Shown one piece after another: positions 11,177 through 22,380 of a stretch of 64,000 nt of DNA. Below the pieces are notes generated by a model. That model saw nothing but the letters and a program-made list of their open reading frames with translations, made no database searches and was not told where the DNA came from. The DNA is from Leucosporidium creatinivorum (lineage: Eukaryota; Basidiomycota; Microbotryomycetes; Leucosporidiales; Leucosporidiaceae): NCBI GenBank assembly GCA_001600635.1, contig BCKL01000031.1, forward strand, positions 218,685 to 282,684, given 5' to 3'. Position numbers and translations under genes: made by a program. Position 1 is the first letter of the stretch. Every line of letters starts with the position of its first letter.

Positions 11177-14151
11177 TCACTCATCCCNAGCACCCGTGTN
11201 GGCCCTCGCAATCGAAGTCCTGACGATGCAGTCCTTGGGAGCATCCATNTCGGCGCGCTCGCCGACNAAGGTGGGGAAGCGNGGGATNTTGCCCTTGGTG
11301 AGCTCTTGGAAGCGGTAGGAGATGATGGCGCCGAGCTGTGGGATTTGGCAGACGAGGGAGGAGAGCGAGGCAGCAGGGTGACGGTGTGACGAGTAGCGAG
11401 GGAGGAAAGGCGGGCGAGAAGGCGAGGGCAAAGGAGACGAGGTCAGNTCGGTTCTGAGTCNNCGAGGAGGGAGCAAAGCGGCAGAAGGTGGGCAAAAGAG
11501 ACAAGAACCCACCTGAGGCGGATCAGCCCTCCTCGCATCGCTCATGCCGCTGCCGACGCTGAACTGCTGGCCCGACTCCATCTCGCNGATGAGGGATCCN
11601 GTNACGAGCGCNTACTTGCCCTGTNTNGGNGNNGANTNNNGTCAGNNNTNGANCGAAGCGGAAGAGACAGGAGATCAACGCACCTTGCCAGGCTCGTAGC
11701 CGACGACNTTGGCCTCGGCGTCGTAGAACGTCTTGACCTTGAGGAGCGACTTGTCCCTCTTGCCGACGTACTTGGAGCCGGCGACGCGGAGCATGAGGCT
11801 GTGGTCGANCGAAGAGAAGAAGGAAGAGGTAGAGAAGAGGGGGGGTGGAACCAGTCAACAATGGCTCGCCGCCTCAGCGATCTGGAGCGAGCGCCGAAGC
11901 GAGTCAGCTCGACGACTCACCCCTCGCCGTCGATCTTCTGAATCGCAGTCAGCCTCTCGTTGAGGTCCTCGATGCCTTTGCAGAGCTCGTGCTTGACGAC
12001 TTGGACGGGTCCTTCCTTGTCGGCGGGGAAGAGAGCGTTGAGTTGTTGGAGACGGGCTTCGAAGGACTGATTGCCAATCGAGGGGATGTCGAAGACCTGT
12101 CAGAAAGCGCCAAGGAAGAAAAGGAGAGTCGCGAGTGACGGTGGCGAGGAGAAGAGAGGTGAGGGAGGAGGAGGGAGGAGGAAGGAGGAGGAGAAGCGAA
12201 AGCCGGGGTCAACTCTGAGCGACTGTCGCTCTCCACACTAGACGCTCTCAGCTCACCATGAACTTCATCTGCTTCCACTTGGCCTCGCTCGCCTCGCTGG
12301 TGTTGGTGGTGCGAACGATGCCCGAGGTCTCGTCGAAGCGGTCGCGGCCGAGGTAGAGCTCTCCGTCGAGCGAGTGGTTGCGAGGGAGGCCTGATTGGAA
12401 GCGAAGGAGGAGCAGAGGCGTAAAGAAGGTGTCAGCGTGCAGCTGCGACAGAAAGGGAACGAGGCCGGACTCACGGTCGAGGAAGAACTTGGGCACCGAG
12501 AAGCGCTTGCCCGTACGCGACCAGACGGTGTCGATCCCATCCCAGTAAGCGCGCACTCCGTCGACTGTATGATAGTAGATGATGGAACTTAGCGAGCAGC
12601 CCACATGCGCTACCTCAGCCGACTCACGCTTCTCGCTGACCCACATGCCCTCGGGATCCTTCTTTCCGCCCAANTCGAACGACTGAGCGAGCAGCAGAGG
12701 CGTGAATCCACTCTGCGCTCCTCCTCCAGTAGCAGCTCCATCCTCCTCATCAACGACCTTCTTCTTCCTCGGCGCGGCCTTCTTCTTGATGGGAGGGGCA
12801 GCGACCTCGTCGTCGTCTCCAGCAGCGGCGGCGGGACGCTTCTTGGTCGCCTTCTTCTTTCCCTTGGGGGGCTCGGTCCCGGTGCGAGTGTTCTCGTGTC
12901 TATTTCGAAAGGAGCGGGTGAAAGGGCGCGAAGGAGGAGGGAGGGGAGACGAGGCGAGGGTGAGAAGGAAGGAGGCAAGAGAGAAGCGGAGGAGAGCAGA
13001 GAGGAGCGTCAGCGNTGCGTCTCAACGTCACAGGGAGTGCCGAGGGCAGTCTGAGCTCGAGAGGGCAGGTCCTCATGGTATCAGCCAACCGGCGGCGAGC
13101 TGCTGGCCCGCGCCGAGCAAGCAAAAGCGCGGCTTCCTGGCTCGTCCAACCTTGCTGGCTGCTCTGCAACGTGACACGCGCACGGTGGCGCGTCTTGATG
13201 GTGCACCCTGCACCTTCAGACCCCATTAGTAGCCAAAGCCGGTCTCACTATGGAGCAGCCGCCCCCGACGGAGCTCAGCTCAGTCCAAGTCGGTCGCAGA
13301 GTCGAAGCTCAGCTCTACGCCTTATCGAGAGCAACACAGGTCTTCTGTTGTTGCTAAGATGGGATGCAGTCGACGCACAACGGCAAGGGGCCGCCCAGCG
13401 AAGAGCTTCAGCCCTCGCCGAGCGCGCCACGAAGGCCCTGGCCCAGCTGCACCTCGCTCCACCCGTTCTCCACGCGTCGCTAGACCTCGCCAGTGGCTAT
13501 ACAGCCCTCAGCGCCCTCCTCGCGCGCTGGTCAGCCTTTCCAACGCGTGTCAACGTCCTCTTCAGCCTCCCACTGCATCTCGGCTCGGCGAGCATGCAGC
13601 CCACCCAACTCGCCGCTTAGCCCCAGCCACCACGCGCACTAGTACTCACGCATCGCCCAACATCTCCCTGAGATGCTTGCAAGTCCTCACTTCGCTCGAC
13701 TGGCCCTTTTGAAACTTCCAGGCGGGGCAGGAGCACGAGTAGTTGTTGAGGGAGTGGCTGTAGGGGAGTAGGGCAGCAGGGGNGGGTCAGCTTGAGCTCT
13801 CAAAGACGCCTACACTGCACCAGAACAAGCCACACACCGAGTGAGAGCGTAAGCAGAGCCGGTCGAGCCTTGGACGTGCATCTGCTCCCCTACAGGCCAG
13901 TTGGGTAAGAGCGAAGGTGGGAGCGACATCAAGTCTAGATGAGGGTGAATGTAGATGATCTCTTGGTGCGCTGGCTGCTCTGGTACAGCTGGTTTGGCCT
14001 GAGCTTGAAGTGGGGCCGTGCTTTGCGAGAGCTGGCGACTCAGAGGGCGGCTGTAAGAGCTGAAGAGGTACAGCGGAGGAGGGCGAGGTGGTGGTCGATG
14101 TAATGTGCTGTACAGCAGCAGCCGAGCGAGGGGAAGCGGGGAGCGAGTCAT
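11177..14151 (-). CDS. SWIM-finger ATP-dependent DNA ligase
   Basis: Exon 1 (14151-13838) encodes MTRSPLPLARLLLYS..., an Arg/Ser/Leu-rich start that looks like a mitochondrial presequence. Exon 2 (13757-13650) encodes a SWIM zinc finger (CSC ... CKH in NYSCSCPAW...RTCKHLREML). A 750-nt intron follows. Exon 3 starts at 12899 with a Lys/Pro-rich, NLS-like linker. The nucleotidyltransferase domain has motif I as EKLDGVRAYWDG (split by an intron), RTGKRFSVPKFF, LDGELYLGR, and a VFDIPS block. The OB-fold end LGAIISYRFQELTKG...RFPT is typical of small ATP ligases. The stop is at 11177-11179. The reaction is sealing of nicked DNA through a lysine-AMP intermediate. N bases at 11187-11660 blur several exons. 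The architecture matches a fungal DNA ligase type; nuclear versus mitochondrial location is open. Confidence 0.85.
11187..11660. other. Run of ambiguous bases within ligase gene
   Basis: More than twenty N bases occur singly or in a cluster (densest at 11627-11652) in the last introns and exons of the ligase gene. They indicate low consensus quality here, so exon edges and residues in this stretch are unsafe. Confidence 0.9.
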
Positions 14152-14696
14152 AGTAAAAGAGAGACAAGAGCTTCAGCCTTCCTTCGCAACTCTTGAGCTC
14201 CGCACAGATCGTGGTCCGTGCTCTCGACTCGCCACTCGCTTCTGTAATGAATCAGGTCATTTGCAACGCTAGCTATACCCCGCTATCCAAAACTCACCTC
14301 TACCCCTGCTCTCGGCGGGCTCGGAGATCGAGCCCATCTGCACGCTCGCCGCCTTTCCCTGGATTTTTACAGGTGTTGCGAGGTTCCATGCAGTTCTCTG
14401 ATTTCGTTTGACACCTCTCGCGAAGGTCTACCTGAGCTACGGACGCGAGCACCGAGTAGCAAATCGACGGCTTGCTCTCGCTTTCGCTCCCACCGATCCC
14501 TACTGGTAGAAATCGTCGAAGGAGGGTTGAAAACTTTCAGAACGGTACACTTCTCTTCAAGCTACTCGAGGTCGTCCACAGCGTCCCGCTGGTCGTCTAA
14601 GCGAAAAGACTCGGTTAGCTTCGCCGAATCAAGCTTCGGTCGCTGGGAGCGCGAAGGTGAGCTCACCTTCGCNTTCAACGATAGTCGACTGTCAAG
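14152..14696. other. Intergenic, MYND C to DNA ligase
   Basis: About 545 bp separating the tail of MYND C from the ligase start, both on the minus strand. It should hold the ligase promoter. No gene seen. Confidence 0.4.
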
Positions 14697-15786
14697 CTAC
14701 TTCTTCCAGATGTTCTTGTTGCGAAGCTGCTTGCACCTGTCGAATTGAAGAAAAGGTCATTGGCGAGCTATCGAACTTCCCCGTCGCTCGGCACACGTAC
14801 AGGTTGGCGTGATCTTTCCAGGCGTCCTTCTGATGCGCCTGTCCGCAGAAGTACACCTTCTTACATCCCGAACACCTCATTAGGTCATCCTGCTCCCCAC
14901 ACACCGCGCAGTACAATCCCAGCTCGGCGATCTTCTCGGCGGCCGCCATGCTGGCGTTTCCCGGCCTTTTGTCCTCGCGAAACATTTTGATGATCGCATG
15001 AGCGCCTGCCGCCATCCTCATTCCGAACATCTCAGTGATGGGGAAGGGGGGGAAGCCTCCGTCGTCCTCGTCCTCGGCGGTGGGANGGCGAGCGGCCATG
15101 ATGTACATGTGCGCCTGGTCGAAGATCGTGGGAAGGCGGCGGGACTCGTCGCCACTATACTGGTTCCAGAGGCGTCGCTCTTGGCCAGCAAGCATCGCCA
15201 CAGTAGTTGCCCTCTCCAGCTTTACGAGAAGGTCGAAAAGGGTGGTGAAGCGGTCGGCGGTGGAAAGGGAGAGGGTGGGAACGGCGGAGGTAGCGTGGTA
15301 GAAGGTCACAGCACCCGTGCCACGCTCGACCGAAAAGATCTGAGCGCCCTTAGCGTCGACGTTGTCGAGGGAAGTGAGGGGCAAGTCCTGCTTGCTGAAG
15401 AGCTGCTGGACGGTCGAGATGTCGTCGCGGTGGGGGCCTTCAGGCAACTGAGCGAGCACAGCGTACACCGAGCCTTTCCCAGCGGCGAGGAGCTCCTTGA
15501 CTGGTTCGATGTAACGCTCCGACAAGGTGTAACCAGAGCCAGCCAGCTCGACCGTCGTGCGCTTCGTCTCCTTGCAGTGCATGACAATAAGGATGGAGCT
15601 CAGTCTTCCTACGATGCGCTTGATGCTGGACTCGGGCTTGAGGACGGCGTAGCAGTACTCGTTGAGCTGCAGCGACTCGGGAAAGACGAGCGTGCCAGCT
15701 GGGTCGGGCGAAGTCGAGGCAGCGAGGAGAGGGTCGCCTGCTTCGATGTAGTGGTGGTGGATCTTAGTNGCAGCTTCAGCGTTCAT
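14697..15786 (-). CDS. MYND zinc-finger protein, paralog C (intact)
   Basis: Exon 1 15786-14801 and exon 2 14736-14697, 341 codons, start MNAEA. The N-terminal domain (about 280 residues) is of unknown function, with the family blocks YCYAVLKPES, HCKETKRTT and WNQYSGDESRRLP. The MYND finger is complete: CAVCGEQDD-LMRCSGC-KVYFCGQAHQKDAW-KDH, with H-x3-C finished by exon 2 (HANL|CKQ). A GTACGT donor splits the codon at phase 2 exactly as in relatives; reading through it instead gives an unrelated tail. It is head-to-head with paralog D, 489 bp apart. The basic C-terminus (RNKNIWKK) is typical of the family. Two N bases fall in the gene. Likely a zinc-dependent adaptor, but the partner is unknown. 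Confidence 0.8.
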
Positions 15787-16275
15787 TAGAGCTGTAGTCC
15801 TAGTGGGTTCGAGCTGTCGAGACGAGAAGCGAGCAAGATGAGGGCTGCTGCTGCTGCTGCTGCTGCTTGATCTGAGGAGGACAAGAGAACGAAATCCAAC
15901 TCGGCTCGAGCCGCTTTCCCTCCCGCTTCATCGCTCTCGCTCTTCTCGTCGCTCTCAGCTTTCGACTCTCGTACAGTACCAAAAGAAGCACAGCTACAGC
16001 TCGACTACAGCTCTACACCTTTCCACCACCTTCCCAAAGCTCGACGCTCGGGCGCTGAAACACGTCGAGGACGGACCACAAGCTCGAACCGCTGCTGCTG
16101 CAAAGTCAACAAGGCGAGTTCAAGTCGAGCTACAGGTAAGCAGAAGAGTGTCAAAGCAGAGGAGGGGAGGTGCAGCCGAGGAGCTAACCCTCCTGCAAGC
16201 GCAGACCGAGCTTCCCCTGCTCCGAGTCCTCGCGTTCCACCTCTCTTTCCTTCGACCCTCTCCCTCGCTCCCGCC
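15787..16275. promoter_or_regulatory. Bidirectional promoter of MYND pair C/D (duplicated block 1)
   Basis: Homologous to the spacers at 26023-26491 and 52485-52932. Landmarks shared by all three, read toward D: GCGAGCAAGATG; a pyrimidine-rich CCCGCTTCAT stretch; AAAGCTCGACGCTC-GGCGCTGA; CTCGAACCGCTGCTGCTG; GTCAACAAGG; then a 5'-UTR intron (here 16136-16204). A (GCT)8 microsatellite at 15844-15867 lies on the C side. The conservation suggests a shared promoter and leader copied with the gene pair. Confidence 0.65.
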
Positions 16276-17409
16276 ATGCCCATCAAGCTAAAGCAAACTA
16301 CACTCGACAAGAGCGACCCCCTCATCCGCCCTCAGCATACCTATTACCTTCACCCGAGTCCGCGGCGGCGCGATCCATCTCGCAGACCTGCCTCATTACT
16401 CGTTCGCGCTCATGGACGAGAGCTTCTACCGCGACGGCGTAGTCTTCAGTACGGGAGGATACCTCATCACTACCATCGCTCGCTCCGAGGAGACCAGGAG
16501 GATCAGCGTTTGCTCCGCCTCGACGAGTCTCGCCGATTTCTCGAGCTACGCCGAGCAGCTTCGATGGCTCTCGGAGGAGTCGCCAGCCGCTTCGGTCGAG
16601 GTCCTCGTCATTCACTCGCCAGATGTACCCCCCACCGGCTTTCAAGCCTCCATCAACGCCGTAGCACCCCCTTCGCTCCGCCTTTCATTTGCCTCCAAGA
16701 TTCGGCCGACGGACCCAACTCTCATCGAGGTTCGCAAGATCACTGCGCTCACCCGGATCTCAACCCTTCCTCCCGGATACGTCTTCAATGTCGCATCCAC
16801 CGTTCCCGTGGACGAGATGACCTTCGTGGGGTCTCGTTGGGTCTCTCTTCTCGGCATCGAAGCCGCCTCGCGTGAGATTCGAGGCCAAGGCCCGGTGTCG
16901 CCTGTGATGTCGTACGATGGTACCAGGCGATCGGTCCGCCTTCCTCACTTATCGGACGAGGCGCAAACGGCAGTCAAGGTTGCGTGGGAGAAGGCTCAAC
17001 TTGCGAAGGGTGGGAGTAGCGGAGGGCTCGACGGCGATGGGAGCAGGGTCGACAAGGCGGATACCATCAGCACTGGCACTGCGTATCGGCTACTAGTCAC
17101 GTTGACAGATGGGCTGCAGGGCCTCGGTCCCTACTGCGCCGTGTCTGGAGGCGACGGCGGTCTTCTCAGATGCTCGGGCTGCGGTTGGGCGAGCTACTGC
17201 TCGCCGATGCACCAGCGTGACGACTGCAAGCGTCACCGTAGCTGGTGAGTAGCTGTTCCCATTCATCTGGAGTCGGCTCGGCCTTCGTTCTCGTCCTTTC
17301 GTGCTCGGCGCTGACTTCTATCGGCTTTCTCTTGCCCCAACGCGATTCTGTTCTCTTCGTGAAATTACAACGCAGGTGCAAGAAGAACCGCAAGTCTGCC
17401 GCTGCGTAG
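16276..17409 (+). pseudogene. MYND zinc-finger paralog D, early frameshift
   Basis: Start MPIKLKQTTLDKSDPLIRP is nearly the same as paralog G (MPIKV..HPLVQP). The body RVRGGAIHLADLPHYSFAL continues in the next frame, so a +1 shift lies between about 16330 and 16362; no GT-AG intron of usable size fits there. From there the frame is open to the MYND finger CAVSGGDGG-LLRCSGC-WASYCSPMHQRDDC-RH (first knuckle C-x-x-S rather than C-x-x-C). Exon 1 ends at 17244 and exon 2 (17376-17409) gives CKKNRKSAAA. The first in-frame ATG after the lesion is 16412, which would give an N-truncated protein. The 5' leader and its intron are intact. Frameshift by mutation or by assembly error cannot be separated here. 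Confidence 0.65.
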
Positions 17410-17814
17410 CTTACCGAGTCGTAGGAGTCAAGAACGGTGAGCTCTCTCGTCTTGCGAGATGAACGCCGAGCAGCGAGCGCACAAGCTGATCTTTTGGCGC
17501 ACAGTGGCTGGACTGCCGCTCGCTCGAGGGAGGAATGCTTCACCTTTTCTTTCGTTCTGTGATACGGCTCGATGTAGAGCGCAGGACGAGGGGAGATGGC
17601 GAGCGAAGAAAGTCACGTGCAGCAGCGAACAAGAAGGGCTGTAGGGCGTCAGAGCTCAGAGCAAGTGCTCGGATAGGTTGATCGAGTCTCAGCCTTTCCT
17701 TAAAGCTACAAGTGGCGTCTAAAGAGGTCTCGAAACTGGCTTTGACCTCGCCGAAACCCAGCAGCTTCTCATCCTCCGCTCGCCTCGTCTACTCTCGACT
17801 CGTCTAAGCAAGGC
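17410..17814. other. Intergenic, MYND D to unknown gene
   Basis: About 400 bp, no gene seen. The last 60 bases before 17815 are pyrimidine-rich, as in fungal leaders. Confidence 0.35.
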
Positions 17815-19130
17815 ATGCCGCCCATAAATCCTCTCTATCGCGAGCAAAGACACTACTTCCCGCTGAAGGAGAATGTCACGCTCCGCCCGTACGAGCTCAT
17901 TGGCGTTCCGGCGCCTGACGGATGCTTGGACACGGGCGACGCGACATACGATGCTCAGGAATTCGCTGCAGCAGTAGCAGATTCATCTATACTACCCTCA
18001 GGCTCGGCAACTACCCTCGCTTCGCCAGCAGAACTGGAGACAGCGACGAGCGATTCTCTGCTCGCTGGGCGCGCGCGAGGCGACTCCCGACACCAAGCGT
18101 ACAGCCCTATGCTCCTCACCGGCTCTCAGTACGATCCTACTACCGAATGCTATATCCTCAAGGGTCTCATGCTGCACGACTTTGGCCAAGGACGCCATTT
18201 GCCCGACTTCACTCAACCCTCCTCGCTCGTCGGCGTGGCTCCGGGGGCGCTGGTGGGAGAGATGTACCAGCCTTGCTCGATAGGCAACAGCTCAATTGAG
18301 CCGAAGAGGAATTGGACGGGAGCAGAGCATAGAAACCTCCGCCCGAGGATGGCGGATCTCGAATTCGTCGAGAAGAGTCTGAACACTCCCTGGTGGTTCG
18401 AAACGGGATGGGACGTGTACGCTGGTACGAGAGTAGTGGTGATGCGCTTTCCCGTCCCGAGCGAGGGCTCGCAGGTACGTCTCTTCTGCCCGTCCCCTCA
18501 TCGCCGAACCTCTGCGCTGACGCTTCCTCCCCTCGACAGATCTACCGCACCTTCCCACCCCTCATCCTCAACTCTCGAGCCGCTCATACCCTCCTCGCCC
18601 GCGCCCACACCCTGCACCCCGACTCGCCTGCCTCGCTTTACGAACCAGGCATCTTCGCCGAGGACCAGCGCTGGATCACGCCCTACCCCGGCGGTCCTTA
18701 CATGCCCATCACCAAATCAAAGGTGGTGGAGAGCGCAGCAGCTCGGCTCCAGCGTCTACTCTACGACCTCGACCATCCCCCACCGCCGCCGCCGGTCAGA
18801 TGGGGAAGACCGATGTCTCTTCCTCCTTTGGGCGGGAGCTTGAGCTCTACCTCAAGCGAGGACGAAAAGGAGCAAGACACCATTAGCTCTGATCAAACAG
18901 GAGGGCTACGGCTCAGTAGGAAGGCGTTGAGGGCGTCGAGAGATGAGTTGAAGAGAGATCGGGAACGAGGTTGGGAGAGAGGAGCTGAAGGGGCAGGCGT
19001 GAGGCAGGTGGCTCGCTGGTTGGAGACAGTCGGGCTTGGTAGCGGAGGGGAGGAGGATTTACAGCTCGGGGCGGCTAACGCGGAGAAGGCGGGAGACGGC
19101 GGCGAGGCGACCGAGACTTCTGACTTGTAG
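17815..19130 (+). CDS. Unrecognised conserved-looking protein
   Basis: Exons 17815-18474 and 18540-19130 give 416 codons from MPPINPLYREQRHYFP. I do not recognise the family. The first two thirds look like a folded soluble domain rich in aromatic residues (TPWWFETGWDVYAGTRVVVMRF, then YRTFPPLILNSRAAH after the intron, and EDQRWITPYPGGPY). The last third is low-complexity: a PPPPPPVRWG run, an acidic serine stretch (SSTSSEDEKEQD), and an Arg/Glu-rich probable helix (RASRDELKRDRERGWERG). No signal peptide or membrane helix. GT-AG ends and a CGCTGACG branch site support the intron. Clean reading frame; function unknown. Confidence 0.65.
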
Positions 19131-19393
19131 GCCGAGGGAGACGTTCTTCGCCATTTCACCTCGAAGGAGGCGGCCGTGTAGACCTTGTTTGTTATCTGTG
19201 CATACTTTTCTCTTATCGAGGCCGCTCTGAGCTCAGGCAAGGGTTTGCGAACCAGCCAAGGTCGAGCTGCTCGTCTTTCTCTCTCACCGAGCGCGCTCTC
19301 TTTTCCCTCTCGGCACTCGCAAAAGTATGAGCTACATTAAATGGCGTTACATGTCCATCGTACAGCCCTCCGCTTCTTCCAAGTCTACTCTAC

Positions 19394-20146
19394 TCATTCC
19401 GGCACCTCCTTCGGACTCACGACTCCCCTTCTCAGCACGTAGTAGACCACCGAGCTGTCCTTCTCGACGATGGAGAGGTACAATGTTGGTGTGAAAGCGT
19501 CGTCTCCGTCTGCTGCTGGAGGCGGTGCTGTTCCTTCTGTTGGTGAGGCGGAAGTCGAGCTTTCGGCGACCGCTGGTGGTTCGGCGGAGGTTGAGGAGGG
19601 CGTTGCTGGTGGGAAGGCGGACGGGTAGCGGCTTGAGAGGGCGTCAAATACTTTGGCGAATCTGTGCAGGCAAGAGATCGTCAGTTTGACCGTCACCTCG
19701 GCGCAGGGAAAGGGAAGGGAGAAGCTCACTCGGCGAGCGAAGTAGGCGTGGTGAGGGACATGGGGAGCACGAATGATTGCGGGGCCTGTTCGAGCGCATC
19801 GAGTAACATGTCAGCGAGCTTTCGCAGTACACAGCAAGAGTCCAAAAGACCTACACCAGCTCGAGGCGATCCGGCGAAGACGACGCAAGAGCACTCGGGC
19901 AGGTCTACCACCTCGACATCCTTCCATGCTTGAGCTGTAGCATGTCGAACGAAGCGTTAGCAGTGCCCCTGCGAGACGAGGATATGCAGCGCACCGAGGT
20001 TGACGTCGAGGAAAGACTGGAAGATTGCGGGAGCCTGATGAGGGTACAATTGGCAAGCGGGGAGGATTGCCGGGGCCTGTAGGAGCAGTGTTAGAGCTAG
20101 AAACCTGCAGAAAGAAGCCACCTACGAGAGGGTGAGAGAACGACAT
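19394..20146 (-). CDS. SEN15: tRNA-splicing endonuclease subunit Sen15
   Basis: Five exons (20146-20126, 20076-19995, 19934-19855, 19785-19730, 19661-19394) give 168 codons. Sen15 is a structural subunit of the Sen2-Sen34-Sen15-Sen54 complex that cuts introns from pre-tRNA. Signature segments: AWKDVEVVDLPECSCVVFAG, then APQSFVLPMSLTTPTSLAEF, and the C-terminal LYLSIVEKDSSVVYYVLRRGVVSP strand pair that is the family hallmark. A Ser/Pro/Ala-rich insertion separates the last two blocks. Identification rests on the order of these blocks; there is no catalytic triad to check in this subunit. It is divergent from ATG3 with only 105 bp between start codons. Confidence 0.75.
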
Positions 20147-20251
20147 GTTAGACGGAGGACAACCCAGCGAACGCTCAGCGAACAGGTTGGCTCCCGCGAC
20201 ATCGCTCTCTAGATTTCCGACTCGACTTGTACCGTCCTACAACCCGCTCAA
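20147..20251. promoter_or_regulatory. Compact bidirectional promoter SEN15/ATG3
   Basis: Only 105 bp separate the two start codons, so both promoters must overlap or extend into early introns. ATG3 has an intron just 18 nt after its ATG. No named motif identified. Confidence 0.5.
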
Positions 20252-22025
20252 ATGCTCGGCTCTATTCAGGTGAGCTCCAGACCACTCCCCACTGGCTCAG
20301 CTACCGCTACAGCAGCTCTCACGCGCCACCGCACTGACCTCCGGCTCTCGTCGCTGCTCTCGCTGCTCTGCTACAGACCCAATTCTGGGCAGTACGCGAC
20401 TACCTCTCGCCTGTCCTGCTCCACAGCAAGTTCAAGGAATCAGGACGTCTCACCCCCGAAGAGTTCGTCGCGGCAGGCGACTACCTCGTCTACAAGTTCC
20501 CGACCTGGGCGTGGGAGGCAGGAGAGGAGGGCAAGAGGAGGGACTACCTACCGGCAGACAAGCAGTACTTGGTGCAGAGGAATGGTGCGTCTACTTTGTG
20601 CTTTCGCGCGCTGGCCGAGAGGAGCCGAGCAGGTGGGGCAGCTGACCGCGTTGATTGACTCGCCTACAGTCCCTTGCTTGCGTCGAGTCAGCCAGCTCGC
20701 GTACGGTGGTGGAGTCCCCGGCGCTGAAGAAGGAGAGACGATGCTTTCGTTCGCTGAGGAGGCCGCTGCTGCTGCTGGAGGCGAGGGCGACGACGAGGAT
20801 TGGGTTGCTACTCATACTAGTGGCAAGGGTGCGTTTGATTCGCGCTGGGAATGGAGGGGAGATAGCTTACGCAATACGATCCTACCACAGACGGCCCGAC
20901 TCCCTCCACCGCACCCATCATCGGCGACATCCCCGACGACGCTCCCGCTCCTTCTTCCTCGCAATCTCTCTCTTCTCAGTTCGCATCTACCACTCTCGAA
21001 GATAAGGAGGAGGAGATCCCCGATATGGACGATATCCCGGATATGAGTGATGATGAGGATGAGGGGCTTGGCGGAGGAGGGCTCGTAGAAGAGGAAGACG
21101 AGGCGGCGTTGAAGGTCCAGCCTGTGAGCGGCGGGTCGGGGTGAGTTGAGATCTTGTATCCGAGGCTCTTCCTCGCATAGAGAGCTGACCTGGCCCTCTG
21201 CCTCTCCTCCATCTCCTCCACCGAACCCAACTCAGCTCCTCGGGCGACAACCTGATCCAAGTGCGCACGTACGACTGCTCCATCACCTACGACAAGTACT
21301 ACCAGACCCCTCGCATGTGGCTGCTGGGCTATGATGAGGTGAGTTGTCTTTCCTCTTCTCCTTCTCTCGGCTTTCGACCCTCTCCCTCGTCCTCAGCGCG
21401 TGCCCTTCCCCTTCCTCCGCCCCACCACTTCCTCATCCTTCCCTTCCCTACCACTTTTGGCTTCTTGTGACGCGAGCTGACTTCTTCGTCGTCACCACGC
21501 AGGCCAAACGTCCCCTCCCTCCTACCTCTGCCCTCGAGGACGTCTCCTCCGACCACGCCCAGAAGACCGTCACCATCGAGCCCTTCCCTCACTCCTCCTC
21601 CCTCTCCATGGCCTCAGTACACCCTTGCAAGCACAGCAGCGTGATGAAGAAGGTCATCGAGCGGATGGACCTCGCTGTCCGGAGGGCGCAGCTCGCTGAG
21701 GGAGTGCAGGGAGGTGCGGAAGCGAAGGAGGGGAAGGAGAAGGGGCGGAAGTGGGGGATCTTGTCGGGCAAGAAGAAGGATGGGGAGGCGCAGAAGGAGG
21801 CGGCGGCGGGCGAGCAGCAGCAGGATGGACCAGAGGGGTTGAGGGTCGATCAGTACCTTGTTGTCTTCCTCAAGTTCATGAGCAGTATTGGTGAGTTTTT
21901 TGACTCTCTCCTCTTCCCTCCCCTTTCGCTAGCACCTCGCTTGTATCGTGCCGCGAACTCGGCGCTGACCCTTTCCGCTTCCAACAGTGCCCACTATCGA
22001 AGTAGACGCCACCAACTCGATTTAA
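20252..22025 (+). CDS. ATG3: Autophagy-related E2-like enzyme Atg3
   Basis: Seven exons (20252-20269, 20377-20584, 20670-20828, 20891-21140, 21236-21338, 21503-21890, 21988-22025), 387 codons. Atg3 is the E2-like enzyme that transfers Atg8 from Atg7 to phosphatidylethanolamine on the growing autophagosome. Seen: N-terminal [20 protein letters not shown] and [16 protein letters not shown]; an acidic flexible region ([15 protein letters not shown]) of the kind that binds Atg7; [23 protein letters not shown]; the catalytic HPC motif ([15 protein letters not shown]); and the C-terminal [27 protein letters not shown]. An insertion rich in Gly, Lys and Glu after the active site is longer than usual. 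Frame and splice sites are clean. Confidence 0.95.
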
Positions 22026-22380
22026 GCACCATCAAACTACCACACTCGTCGTCCTCGATATCCCCTTCCCATTTCATCGTTCCCCTCTCTCGCTCGCAAT
22101 CAGTTTTACCTCCTTCCGTGCCGTAGCGCTTTTGCTGTCTTCCGCTCCTCTTCGATTTATACCTCTCTTGAAGCTGTGACCCTCTGATCTTGACCTCTTA
22201 ATGAACTCGCCGCCGTTTTGCACATTCCGCGCAGGAAAGGGCTCATGCGCCGAGGTGAACTGAGAGGCGAAGGAGCGGGCGCGGCTCGCTGAGCATGCCA
22301 GCAGCGAGATGGTTGCGAGTGAGGTTGCGAGTGAGAGCTTATGCCGAGATCTATACGCCTACTTGCTGCTCTACAAAAGG
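22026..22380. other. Convergent intergenic, ATG3 / fam2-3
   Basis: About 355 bp between convergent genes, presumably both 3' UTRs. Nothing else recognised. Confidence 0.35.

Noticed and set aside
14998-15789. 263-codon plus-strand open frame
   Set aside because: Antisense shadow of MYND C.
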